Source of the DNA: Candidatus Saccharibacteria bacterium UBA1949
GTDB lineage: Bacteria > Patescibacteriota > Saccharimonadia > Saccharimonadales > Saccharimonadaceae
Direction: 5' to 3'
Assembly (NCBI GenBank): GCA_002336735.1
Contig: DDER01000014.1
Location: 1 to 12,870 of the forward strand
Length of the DNA stretch: 12,870 nt
Each line of letters starts with the position of its first letter. Positions within the stretch are counted from its first letter, which is position 1. The position numbers were made by a program, and so were the translations under genes. A model generated the notes under the pieces. It made no database searches and was not told the origin of the DNA. It was given only the letters and a program-made list of their open reading frames with translations. Below are positions 6,988-12,870 of the stretch, piece by piece.

Positions 6988-8233
6988 ATGCTTCCTCCTC
7001 ATTTATTGCTCTATGTACAGTATACCGTGATAATTGAAATGCAAGACCAAGCACCCCCGCAATAAATACCATGCTTGTCCCGCCAAAACTAAGCAGCGGT
7101 AACGTAATACCAGTCAATGGAAATACGCCAATCATTGAAGCAATATTGAGCACCACGTGTGACGCAAGCCAACCAAATACCCCAGCTACGATCAATTGAG
7201 CCCATGGATCAATAAGCAAGGTACATATCTTTAGTAGTCGCAATAACAATGCCGTAAATAGTCCAAGAATCATCATCAATCCAACAAAACCAAATGTCTC
7301 ACCTATAATTGCAAACACTGAATCATTGATAGCCTCAGGCAAATAACCCGTCGCTTGCACACTATTGCCAATTCCTACCCCAAAAAAGCCGCCACTGCCA
7401 ATAGCAATCTTGGCATGCTGGATGTGATAGTTATCTCCACGCTCGCCATCCGCAATCTTCGAACTATCCCCCTGTAAGAATGTTTCAAGACGCGCCATAC
7501 GATGCGGCGCGGTCACTACCATCAATAGGCCAGCCGCTATCACGCCTCCTATGATTAAAAGTCCAATTTGCTTATTCACTCCTCCAACCATCAACATACT
7601 CCCCACCAAAGCAATAATCGTAATACCAGTGCCCATATCTTTTTGAATCACGATAGTAAAAAATAATGCTATACTACTGACGATCAGGGCTGGTATGATC
7701 GTACGATGAAGAGCATTGATCTCACCAGTACGTATTCGTGCCGCTAAAAATCCTGCCAAATAGACCAGTAGACCAAATTTGAGTAGCTCAGCTGGCTGAA
7801 AACTCCCCAGTGGCCCCAGGTCAAACCATCGACAGGCACCGAGGCTACACTGCGCGATTTGCTCGATACCGAGGACATTACCAAACAACATAAGCAGCAC
7901 ACATGCCACTAACCCGCCCATTAGTATGCCACCAGCATAGCGCTTTATCCAATCAAGTGGCATAAACGCTATTCCCCAAAATGCCGCCATTGCAAGCGCC
8001 AGGCTGGCTGATTGCTTAACAACAAAGTATGTACTCGTATAAAAGGTGGTGTTATGCGCGGTATTGAGGACATTCGCCCGTTGCGGACCAATTGCATACA
8101 TAATAATTAGCCCGATCAGCATTAATAGGCCCATAAAAAGCACTATCTGGTAGTCAGGCGCATGGAGGCGAACACTCGCTATCCATCCCGTTCGTTGTCC
8201 CTGCTGGGATCGAGTTTGACGGTATGTCGCCAT
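6920..8233 (-). CDS. ftsW: FtsW, SEDS septal peptidoglycan polymerase
   Basis: FtsW is a multi-pass SEDS glycosyltransferase that polymerises lipid II at the septum together with FtsI. About ten hydrophobic segments are visible. Numbered from the ATG at 8233 (437 residues), family motifs are QPAELLKF (146-153), KDMGTG (198-203), GIGNSVQ followed by LPEAINDSVFAIIGE with the putative catalytic Asp304, and PLLSFGGTS (379-387). Two starts compete: ATG 8242 is 2 nt from GGGAGG (too close), and ATG 8233 is 11 nt from it and 1 nt after the mraY stop; I favour 8233 weakly. The last 22 or so residues (basic, arginine-rich) are encoded over the start of murG. Order and spacing imply co-translation with mraY and murG. 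Confidence 0.92.
   Translation of the reverse strand: MATYRQTRSQQGQRTGWIASVRLHAPDYQIVLFMGLLMLIGLIIMYAIGPQRANVLNTAHNTTFYTSTYFVVKQSASLALAMAAFWGIAFMPLDWIKRYAGGILMGGLVACVLLMLFGNVLGIEQIAQCSLGACRWFDLGPLGSFQPAELLKFGLLVYLAGFLAARIRTGEINALHRTIIPALIVSSIALFFTIVIQKDMGTGITIIALVGSMLMVGGVNKQIGLLIIGGVIAAGLLMVVTAPHRMARLETFLQGDSSKIADGERGDNYHIQHAKIAIGSGGFFGVGIGNSVQATGYLPEAINDSVFAIIGETFGFVGLMMILGLFTALLLRLLKICTLLIDPWAQLIVAGVFGWLASHVVLNIASMIGVFPLTGITLPLLSFGGTSMVFIAGVLGLAFQLSRYTVHRAINEEEAYEDSGSRWRIRRTRYAGRRSAR
6991..6999 (-). promoter_or_regulatory. Strong Shine-Dalgarno of murG inside ftsW
   Basis: AGGAGGAAG on the minus strand precedes the ATG at 6987 with a 6-nt gap after GGAGG. It decides the murG start and also encodes part of an acidic NEEEA run in FtsW. 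Confidence 0.75.
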
Positions 8234-8234
8234 C

Positions 8235-9263
8235 CTAAACATTGCCTCCCAATAGGGCCAATAACACTCCGATAAACCCTGAGATACATCCTATCACCCA
8301 AAATCGCATTGTGATTTTCGTCTCTGGCCATCCAATCGCCTCTAAATGATGATGAATTGGTGCTGAGATAAAAATTTTTCGACCAAAGAGTTTTTTGCTC
8401 ATGATCTGCAATACGCTTGAACCAGCCTCAACAACAAATAACACACCGATTATGGGTAGTAAAAATAGCGCGTTGGTCAGCATAGCCACCACCCCAAGTG
8501 AGGTCCCAAGCGCAAAACTACCGACATCACCCATAAAAAATCGTGCCGGATAGATATTGAACCACAAGTAGCTTAGCAGTGCACCGACCGCCGTAAAGCA
8601 AAACCCGGCCAACAGCGTATTCCCCTGCATCAGAGCGATCAGCCCATACGAACCAAAGCTGAGCACAATAAGCCCACCCGCTAGGCCATCCAGGCCGTCA
8701 CTAATATTCACCGCGTTGCCAGTTGAGACGACTGCGAGAGTAAAAAGTGGTATAATCCACCAGCCGAGCACCCAATCACCAATAAATGGCAGATGGATCG
8801 TATCGACACCGAGCTTAACGTAGAAGAACCAGCCAAGAGCAGCCGCTAGCAATGAAATACTCAAAAATTTCAAGCTTGAGCGCATGCCCGCAACGCCAGT
8901 ACCATGACTACGAAGGTTCAGGATATCATCCGCCAACCCTACTAGGGCACCCCCAAGCAATGCCGCCAATGGCAGCCAAGTCTGTGACCGATCGAGGTTG
9001 AAAAGCCACGTTACTGCTGTCATCGATAATACGATAATCACCCCTGCCATAGTTGGAATATTGCGCTTGAACTTATTGGCATGCAGCCTCGTGAACACCT
9101 GCAATACTTCGCCTGTTGTGCTCGTTGTGCGCTGATGTTTCCAGAACTTATAACGGTACGCATAGTACGTATAAATTGGAGTGAGAAATATTGACAAAAC
9201 AAATGCCCCAACACTAAACAAAAAAATGTTCACAAGCTCATTCGAGAGGGTTTCAATGTCCAT
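8235..9263 (-). CDS. mraY: MraY, phospho-MurNAc-pentapeptide transferase
   Basis: MraY is a polytopic membrane enzyme that joins phospho-MurNAc-pentapeptide from UDP to undecaprenyl phosphate, giving lipid I. From the ATG at 9263 it has 342 residues. Hallmarks are PTMAG (about 70-74), LADDILN with the catalytic-site pair Asp112-Asp113, NAVNISDGLDGLAGG (183-197), FFMGDVGS with Asp246, and the APIHHHLE histidine motif (301-308) followed by GWPETKITMRFW. A longer frame reaches back to 9314, but its first 17 codons lie inside ftsI and are not MraY-like. The ATG at 9263 is 8 nt after the ftsI stop and exactly 7 nt after a TATAAT. AAGGA is only 2 nt from the ATG, poorly placed for an SD. Confidence 0.94.
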   Translation of the reverse strand: MDIETLSNELVNIFLFSVGAFVLSIFLTPIYTYYAYRYKFWKHQRTTSTTGEVLQVFTRLHANKFKRNIPTMAGVIIVLSMTAVTWLFNLDRSQTWLPLAALLGGALVGLADDILNLRSHGTGVAGMRSSLKFLSISLLAAALGWFFYVKLGVDTIHLPFIGDWVLGWWIIPLFTLAVVSTGNAVNISDGLDGLAGGLIVLSFGSYGLIALMQGNTLLAGFCFTAVGALLSYLWFNIYPARFFMGDVGSFALGTSLGVVAMLTNALFLLPIIGVLFVVEAGSSVLQIMSKKLFGRKIFISAPIHHHLEAIGWPETKITMRFWVIGCISGFIGVLLALLGGNV

Positions 9264-9270
9264 TATCCTT

Positions 9271-9276
9271 ATTATA
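9271..9276 (-). promoter_or_regulatory. TATAAT overlapping the ftsI stop codon, upstream of mraY
   Basis: On the minus strand TATAAT is followed by 7 nt (AAGGATA) and then the mraY ATG. The TAA inside it is the ftsI stop codon (9272-9274). If it is a -10, transcription would start at the mraY ATG itself. No good -35 is seen and there is no TGn extension. Confidence 0.4.
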
Positions 9277-11017
9277 CTCCCGATGGCTGTAGCTTTAAAT
9301 AGTTGCACATCCAATTAGACAGTTCCGTAAAGATTGGCGTAGCAGCTTTACCTCCCTCCAAACTCAATCCTTTACCGGCAACTCTCACCATAATCACATA
9401 GCGCGGCTCGTCTGCGGTCTCACCACCAAACCCAAGATAACTTGCGATCGTCTCAGACAATGTATAGCGACCACCGACAATTGCTTCAGATGTGCCGGTC
9501 TTGCCACCTATATAGTATCCCGGTATGTCACCGTTATGCTGCAAAAACTGTCGAGCATCGTGTATCATACGTCGTGCTGTGGCTGAAGCCTCGGGACTTA
9601 TCACCCTGGCAGTCGATGGTTTTGGGGCAGCTCGTTCAAACCTTCCCGCTTGACTCATAGTCCCAGCGATAACAGTTGGCATATAGTATGTGCCGCCGTT
9701 GATAACAGCACTAAATGCACTGGCTGTTTGTAGCATTGTAATATCGAGTCCTTGGCCGAATGTCATATTGGAATATCGGACTGCGTTGCCTTCAGCTTCA
9801 TCTGGGGACACAATAATACCCGGAGCCTCGCCCGCTAGTTCAATACCCGTTCGTTGACCAAGATGATATTTGTTATAGAAATAATCATAGAGGGTTTGGC
9901 GAGCTTCTTTGGTAATAGCGCCCCCGCCCATCCGCTGTAATATAGTCACCATACCCGTATTGAGCGACCAGTTCAGTGCTGTTTGCATGGAGATCGTACC
10001 AGTTTGGCCTTTCGAAGCGTTAGTAATCGTCCGATCACCAATTTTGATATAGTCAGTGTTGTTATAGGTACTTCCTGGGCTGATAGTACCTTGATCAAGT
10101 GCGCTGGCTATCGTGAGTGTTTTGATGACCGATCCCGGCTCGTAGGGAGCATCGATCACAGGATTATTAAAATCCGCGACATTTGATACGCTAGCAAGAT
10201 TTGCCGGATCGTAGGTTGGCAGATTTGCCATTGCCTGAATCTTACCTGTCTGTGGATCCATCACCACGACGCTGCCATCAGTGGCGTTGACGCGCCTCAG
10301 ACCAGTAGCTAGGATTTTTTCAGCCTGCGCCTGAATCGTGCGATCAATTGTCAGAACAATATTGTCGCCATCCCGAGCTGGGTGCTTGACATTGCTATTG
10401 CCGACCGTTAGTGGCACATCACGAACATCGGTCACTGTCTGCAGCAAGCCTTTTTGGCCTTTTAGGCGATCGTCAAGAGCACTTTCGATACCATATTTTC
10501 CCACACCCTCATTGTCCACAAACCCGAGAACCTGCGATGCCAATGTCCCCTCTGGATATACACGCCGTGTACCTTGATCAAAACCAACGCCACGTAGTCG
10601 GCGAGCTTTGATCATCTCAGCCTGCGATCGTGTTACTTTCGTTGCAAGTACTTGGTAACGGCTTTGTTTTTGGGCGATAAGCATCGCAAGATTCTTACGA
10701 GCACTACCACCAGCCGCCGATCGCACTGCCTCTATCACAGCTTCAGGATTATCAACTGTTTTTGGGTCGGCCCATACGGTATAAACTGCCTCGTTGAGAA
10801 CGAGTTTTGATGGTGTGTCGCCATTCATAGCGTATATCTCACCCCTTTTTGGGGTAATCTCAAATTGCTTTAGTTGTTCGCTATTGGCTTGAGTCACGTA
10901 AAAATTATGCTGTATTACCTGGAGATAAAACAACCGTACCACAAATATAGCCATCATCACTAGCAGTAATGCGGCCAGCAAGTGCGTACGACTCCGAGAG
11001 GCACGGATGCTTTTCAT
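9272..11017 (-). CDS. ftsI: FtsI / class B penicillin-binding protein (septal transpeptidase)
   Basis: The protein has 581 residues. One N-terminal membrane anchor (about 11-33) is followed by the PBP dimerisation or pedestal domain (RGEIYAMNG near 58, EGTLASQVLGFV near 156) and a transpeptidase domain. All three penicillin-binding motifs are intact: SVIK with nucleophile Ser296 and Lys299, SLN at 351-353, and KTGT at 506-509. It cross-links septal peptidoglycan made by FtsW, outside the membrane. There are no PASTA repeats, so it resembles FtsI/Pbp2B more than the PASTA-bearing SpoVD/PBP2x type. It starts 5 nt after ftsL with no obvious Shine-Dalgarno, which suggests translational coupling. 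Confidence 0.94.
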   Translation of the reverse strand: MKSIRASRSRTHLLAALLLVMMAIFVVRLFYLQVIQHNFYVTQANSEQLKQFEITPKRGEIYAMNGDTPSKLVLNEAVYTVWADPKTVDNPEAVIEAVRSAAGGSARKNLAMLIAQKQSRYQVLATKVTRSQAEMIKARRLRGVGFDQGTRRVYPEGTLASQVLGFVDNEGVGKYGIESALDDRLKGQKGLLQTVTDVRDVPLTVGNSNVKHPARDGDNIVLTIDRTIQAQAEKILATGLRRVNATDGSVVVMDPQTGKIQAMANLPTYDPANLASVSNVADFNNPVIDAPYEPGSVIKTLTIASALDQGTISPGSTYNNTDYIKIGDRTITNASKGQTGTISMQTALNWSLNTGMVTILQRMGGGAITKEARQTLYDYFYNKYHLGQRTGIELAGEAPGIIVSPDEAEGNAVRYSNMTFGQGLDITMLQTASAFSAVINGGTYYMPTVIAGTMSQAGRFERAAPKPSTARVISPEASATARRMIHDARQFLQHNGDIPGYYIGGKTGTSEAIVGGRYTLSETIASYLGFGGETADEPRYVIMVRVAGKGLSLEGGKAATPIFTELSNWMCNYLKLQPSGV

Positions 11018-11022
11018 AGCAT

Positions 11023-11376
11023 TTATTCTTTTATGTGCTGAGTGTCACTAGGAGTGGTCATAGTCTTTGCAACACTACTTCCCTCGATTGATTTAATTGC
11101 CGTGAGACGAGCATTTTCTATCTCAAGATCACTTTTTTGCATGGTCAACTCACCAATCCTTGAGTTGACTGTTTCGCTATCATAACTATAGCCTGTCGCA
11201 CGGGTTGCCTGAGTCAAATAGACTAATCCAAGAATAGTAATCATTAGGGCGATCATGATAGTGTGCGTGACTGGGCCAAGCTTGACGGCAGAAGTAAATG
11301 CAACCGTATTTTGATTGCGAGTCCATGCACTGGCGGTACGACGTGAGTTGAATTGTGCGGTTCTTGTATTCGACAT
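11023..11376 (-). CDS. ftsL: FtsL-like bitopic division protein
   Basis: The protein has 117 residues: a polar, basic N-terminal part, one transmembrane helix at about 37-56, then an extracytoplasmic segment (64-97) with coiled-coil character, including DLEIENARL. FtsL and DivIC/FtsB proteins share this architecture and diverge strongly in sequence, so the call rests on size, topology and position directly before ftsI. It would form the coiled-coil complex with FtsQ that activates FtsW/FtsI. No Shine-Dalgarno is visible before the ATG at 11376. A stop-flanked gap of 290 bp separates it from rsmH, which leaves room for its own promoter, though none is clear. Confidence 0.75.
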   Translation of the reverse strand: MSNTRTAQFNSRRTASAWTRNQNTVAFTSAVKLGPVTHTIMIALMITILGLVYLTQATRATGYSYDSETVNSRIGELTMQKSDLEIENARLTAIKSIEGSSVAKTMTTPSDTQHIKE

Positions 11377-11418
11377 GTGGTGGTGTGTTTCTATATTAGT
11401 CGTTTGTATGTTTAGCGC

Positions 11419-11436
11419 AGTGTCCGCAGGGACACT
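11419..11436. repeat. 7-bp perfect hairpin upstream of ftsL
   Basis: AGTGTCC (11419-11425) and GGACACT (11430-11436) form a perfect inverted repeat with a 4-nt loop, about 45-60 bp before the ftsL start. No T-tract follows on either strand. It could be a leader hairpin or an operator. Confidence 0.45.
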
Positions 11437-11491
11437 TCACCCTCACTGAGCATCGGCGGCTATATCGACATGTTGACTACAGCTCTAGCTC

Positions 11492-11646
11492 TCACAAAGC
11501 AAAGGTGCGGCGCGCCTCACCTTTGCTTTGTCGTACTCTGGCAAAGTCATTAGCGAGGACGCGCAGTTGGGCAGTCTCTGTTATTTGAACTTGACTGCGA
11601 CCTGAGTAGTCACAGATTCGTTCTGTACAGTAATATGTACCGGCAT
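11492..11646 (-). pseudogene. Small ORF interrupted by a frameshift, unknown function
   Basis: I do not recognise this family. An ATG at 11646, preceded by AAAGGGG, opens a 21-codon frame beginning MPVHITVQNESV and ending at TAA (11581-11583). Adding one A to the CAAAT just before that stop joins it to a second open frame that starts ITETAQLRVLANDFARV and ends with TGA at 11492-11494. The joined product would be 51 residues with ordinary amino-acid composition. It could be a real small gene with a sequencing error in an A run, a decayed gene, or chance. It starts 21 bp after the rsmH stop. The second part has no start codon of its own. Confidence 0.3.
11494..11531. repeat. 14-bp perfect inverted repeat between rsmH and ftsL
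   Basis: ACAAAGCAAAGGTG (11494-11507) and CACCTTTGCTTTGT (11518-11531) are perfect arms around a 10-nt GC-rich loop containing GGCGCGCC. It is the strongest hairpin in the window. Its 3' arm is T-rich on either strand but no separate U-tract follows. It could be a terminator or attenuator between rsmH and ftsL, or a processing site. Confidence 0.65.
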
Positions 11647-11667
11647 TGTGGTGATGCCCCTTTCTGT

Positions 11668-12552
11668 TTATTTTTTTACTGCGACACGCAACTTAGCGCT
11701 ACGTGATCGCGGATTGTAAACATCTTCAAGTCCGCTGATGGGTTTTTTTGTTACACCACACAGCGTTGCCTCATAGCCCGCCTGCGATTGATCAGCAAAA
11801 TAATGCTTCACGAGACGATCCTCGAGGCTATGAAAACTGATAATCCCTACTCTGCCGCCCGGCTTGAGCAGCCGTGGCAGTAGTGGCAACATCATTTTAA
11901 TTTGCGCGAGTTCGCTATTAACCGCAATACGGATAGCTTGAAAGGTACGTGTCGCAGGATGGACTCTTTGCCATGACCCGACATGCGTATCGAGTATGAC
12001 CTGAGCAAGTTCTTTTGTCGTGGTCAGCGGTCGAGCGGCAATAATAGCGCGAGCTATTACACGCGCCCTACCTAGAGACTCTTCGCCATACTCATGAATA
12101 ATCCGAACGAGCTCCTTTGCCGAATAGGTGTTAACCACCTGCTCTGCCGTCAGTGCCTGCTGATTATCCATCCGCATGTCGAGTGGACCACTATGTGTAA
12201 AAGAAAATCCTCGCTCGGGCGTATCGAGCTGTGGTGACGACACCCCCAAATCTATGAGAATTAGACTAAATGCTTGTCCGCTATCGATCAGCGTGCGAGC
12301 TGCACTCACGAAATCATCGTGGATCAAGCGGACACCGCGCCGAGCAAACCGATCGAGCGTAGCTATTGCCTGCTCATCGCGGTCGACAAGGACGGAATCA
12401 GAGTAATTATCGGTGATTGCCAAAAACTCACTTGCATGGCCGCCATACCCCGCCGTCAGGTCGAGATAATTCTCTCCCTTCTTGGGGTGTAGCGCTAGCA
12501 AACTTGCGTTGAGCAATACCGGAACATGAAGTGGTGGATGTTCTTTATACAT
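11668..12552 (-). CDS. rsmH: RsmH (MraW), 16S rRNA m4C1402 methyltransferase
   Basis: RsmH uses S-adenosylmethionine to N4-methylate C1402 (E. coli numbering) of 16S rRNA in the ribosomal P-site region. From the ATG at 12552 the protein has 294 residues. Visible are HVPVLLNASL (9-18), the SAM-binding loop YLDLTAGYGGHASEFL (29-44; family DaTlGgGGH), DLGVSSPQLD with ERGFSF and GPLDMRMD (101-129), TFQAIRIAVNSEL (203-215) and GRVGIISFHSLEDRLVK (233-249), all diagnostic. A GTG three bases upstream (12555) is in frame. I prefer the ATG because it sits exactly 7 nt after a TATAAT, where a transcript would begin, and there is no Shine-Dalgarno. It is the first recognised gene of the cluster; mraZ is not adjacent. 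Confidence 0.94.
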   Translation of the reverse strand: MYKEHPPLHVPVLLNASLLALHPKKGENYLDLTAGYGGHASEFLAITDNYSDSVLVDRDEQAIATLDRFARRGVRLIHDDFVSAARTLIDSGQAFSLILIDLGVSSPQLDTPERGFSFTHSGPLDMRMDNQQALTAEQVVNTYSAKELVRIIHEYGEESLGRARVIARAIIAARPLTTTKELAQVILDTHVGSWQRVHPATRTFQAIRIAVNSELAQIKMMLPLLPRLLKPGGRVGIISFHSLEDRLVKHYFADQSQAGYEATLCGVTKKPISGLEDVYNPRSRSAKLRVAVKK

Positions 12553-12559
12553 CACGCTT

Positions 12560-12568
12560 ATTATAGCA
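12560..12568 (-). promoter_or_regulatory. Extended -10 promoter of rsmH with leaderless geometry
   Basis: On the minus strand TGCTATAAT is a perfect extended -10, followed by AAGCGTG and then the ATG at 12552. A start 7 nt after the hexamer would coincide with the A of that ATG. No -35 hexamer is evident, as is usual for extended -10 promoters. Confidence 0.65.
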
Positions 12569-12597
12569 TTAACTGCTTATATTGTTGCGTGGTCCCA

Positions 12598-12609
12598 CTC
12601 TACGTAGAG
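12598..12609. repeat. 12-bp perfect palindrome upstream of rsmH
   Basis: CTCTACGTAGAG is a perfect palindrome about 30 bp upstream of the rsmH -10, on the -35 side. This position suits an activator or repressor site. It is the first of three inverted repeats within about 60 bp. Confidence 0.4.
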
Positions 12610-12618
12610 CTCTGTGCA

Positions 12619-12634
12619 ACAGTAATGACACTGT
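12619..12634. repeat. 5-bp hairpin upstream of rsmH
   Basis: ACAGT (12619-12623) and ACTGT (12630-12634) are perfect arms around a 6-nt spacer. On its own this is a weak signal; it is listed because it lies between two better palindromes. Confidence 0.25.
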
Positions 12635-12639
12635 CGTAT

Positions 12640-12659
12640 GAGCCGACGTACGTGGGCTC
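12640..12659. repeat. 20-bp near-perfect palindrome upstream of rsmH
   Basis: GAGCC (12640-12644) and GGCTC (12655-12659) flank the perfect 8-mer ACGTACGT (12646-12653) with a single symmetric G/G mismatch. It is a candidate dimer-binding operator or, if transcribed, an RNA hairpin. Confidence 0.45.
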
Positions 12660-12705
12660 GAGATCACCTAACTGGCAACAAAAGACCTGTTTGTTTTCGC
12701 AAAAT

Positions 12706-12870
12706 TTATTGGGTCGTGTTTGTTTTTGTGTATAAGTTGTTTTTAGACAGATGCACTCCGTCGGAGTCCATAAAAATTGCTAAAAACTTGAGAGACTTAT
12801 GTGTGAGATTGACCTCATCATTACCCATGGCAATGATGAGAAACCTGTGTGAGGTGGAGTTTTTGGGAGG
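12706..12870 (-). CDS. Uncertain short open frame running off the right edge
   Basis: A minus-strand frame is open from the window edge to a TAA at 12706-12708 (55 codons with stop). An internal ATG at 12828 would give a 40-residue protein beginning MGNDEVNLTHKSLKF. No family is recognised and no Shine-Dalgarno or -10 precedes that ATG. If the frame continues beyond the edge, this would be the C-terminus of the gene before rsmH. It does not resemble MraZ. A frame of this length can arise by chance, so the call is weak. Confidence 0.22.
   Translation of the reverse strand, partial: PPKNSTSHRFLIIAMGNDEVNLTHKSLKFLAIFMDSDGVHLSKNNLYTKTNTTQ
12755..12767. repeat. Short palindrome ACTCCG-T-CGGAGT
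   Basis: Six-bp perfect arms around a single T. Within the uncertain open frame, or upstream of rsmH if that frame is not real. Possible protein-binding site; no supporting context. Confidence 0.25.
12814..12840. repeat. Inverted repeat near the right edge
   Basis: CTCATCATT (12814-12822) and AATGATGAG (12832-12840) are perfect 9-bp arms. The 9-nt loop can add CC/GG pairs inside an A.C mismatch, leaving a CAT triloop. TGTGTGAG occurs as a direct repeat on both sides (12800-12807 and 12846-12853). There is no T-tract, so an operator or leader hairpin is more likely than a terminator. Confidence 0.45.

Noticed and set aside
6987..7002. Upstream ATG for murG at 7002
   Set aside because: The strong Shine-Dalgarno lies between this ATG and the one at 6987, and the N-terminus of homologues matches the downstream start.
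9264..9314. Longer mraY start at 9314
   Set aside because: The extra 17 codons overlap the end of ftsI, are not MraY-like, and the ATG at 9263 is placed right after the ftsI stop.
11492..11690. Single uninterrupted minus-strand frame with a HHH and CTERIC segment between rsmH and ftsL
   Set aside because: About 65 codons are open but there is no ATG, GTG or TTG start in the frame, so it is kept only as an alternative reading of the broken ORF.
12526..12735. 69-codon + strand frame over the rsmH start and upstream region
   Set aside because: It overlaps rsmH and its promoter antisense; the cysteine/tyrosine-rich composition looks like chance.
12851..12870. TGGAG / TGGGAG repeats at the right edge resembling MraZ-binding repeats
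   Set aside because: They are on the opposite strand to rsmH, only two copies are visible, and the spacing is 9 rather than the usual 10. They could equally be a Shine-Dalgarno for a divergent gene beyond the edge.

Overview
This window looks like part of a Saccharibacteria (TM7, Patescibacteria/CPR) chromosome, or a close relative. The grounds are a minimal division and cell-wall (dcw) cluster without mur ligase genes, a protein pairing sigma region 4 with winged-helix (HARE-HTH-like) repeats, an orphan conjugation-type ATPase, short spacers and moderate GC. TGA acts as a stop (it ends the ATPase gene), which fits Saccharibacteria rather than the CPR lineages that recode TGA. The phylum is inferred from gene content; there is no rRNA in the window.

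Left part (1-4138, + strand): two genes, each with its own strong promoter. The first (141-1199) encodes a sigma-region-4 plus winged-helix regulator. It is read from a textbook -35/-10 promoter and ends in a hairpin that overlaps its stop codon. The second (1334-4138) encodes a 934-residue membrane-anchored ATPase of the TraG/VirD4/HerA class, with Walker A and B motifs and a basic disordered tail. Its mRNA leader is predicted to be only about 8 nt.

Middle (4139-4819): a convergent, apparently gene-free gap of about 680 bp. It holds a 15-bp direct repeat of the form GAAC-N7-GAAC near each end, one perfect DnaA-box 9-mer next to an AT-rich tract, and several hairpins.

Right part (4820-12552, - strand, transcribed right to left): rsmH, a 290-bp gap with a broken small ORF and two hairpins, then ftsL-like, ftsI, mraY, ftsW, murG and ftsQ. 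MraY makes lipid I, MurG makes lipid II, and the FtsW/FtsI pair polymerises and cross-links it at the septum. FtsL and FtsQ are the bitopic partners that assemble and activate FtsW/FtsI. RsmH modifies 16S rRNA and is a traditional first gene of the cluster. mraZ, murE/F/D/C, ftsA and ftsZ are not in the window. Junctions are tight: ftsI to mraY is 8 nt, mraY to ftsW about 0, and ftsW overlaps murG by about 68 nt.

Right edge (12553-12870): promoter and palindrome-rich DNA upstream of rsmH, plus an uncertain short open frame that runs off the window. The most notable signals are TATAAT-N7-ATG spacings at rsmH and mraY (predicted leaderless starts), the FtsW tail overprinted on the MurG glycine loop, the interrupted ORF between rsmH and ftsL, and the repeat- and hairpin-bearing gap at 4139-4819.
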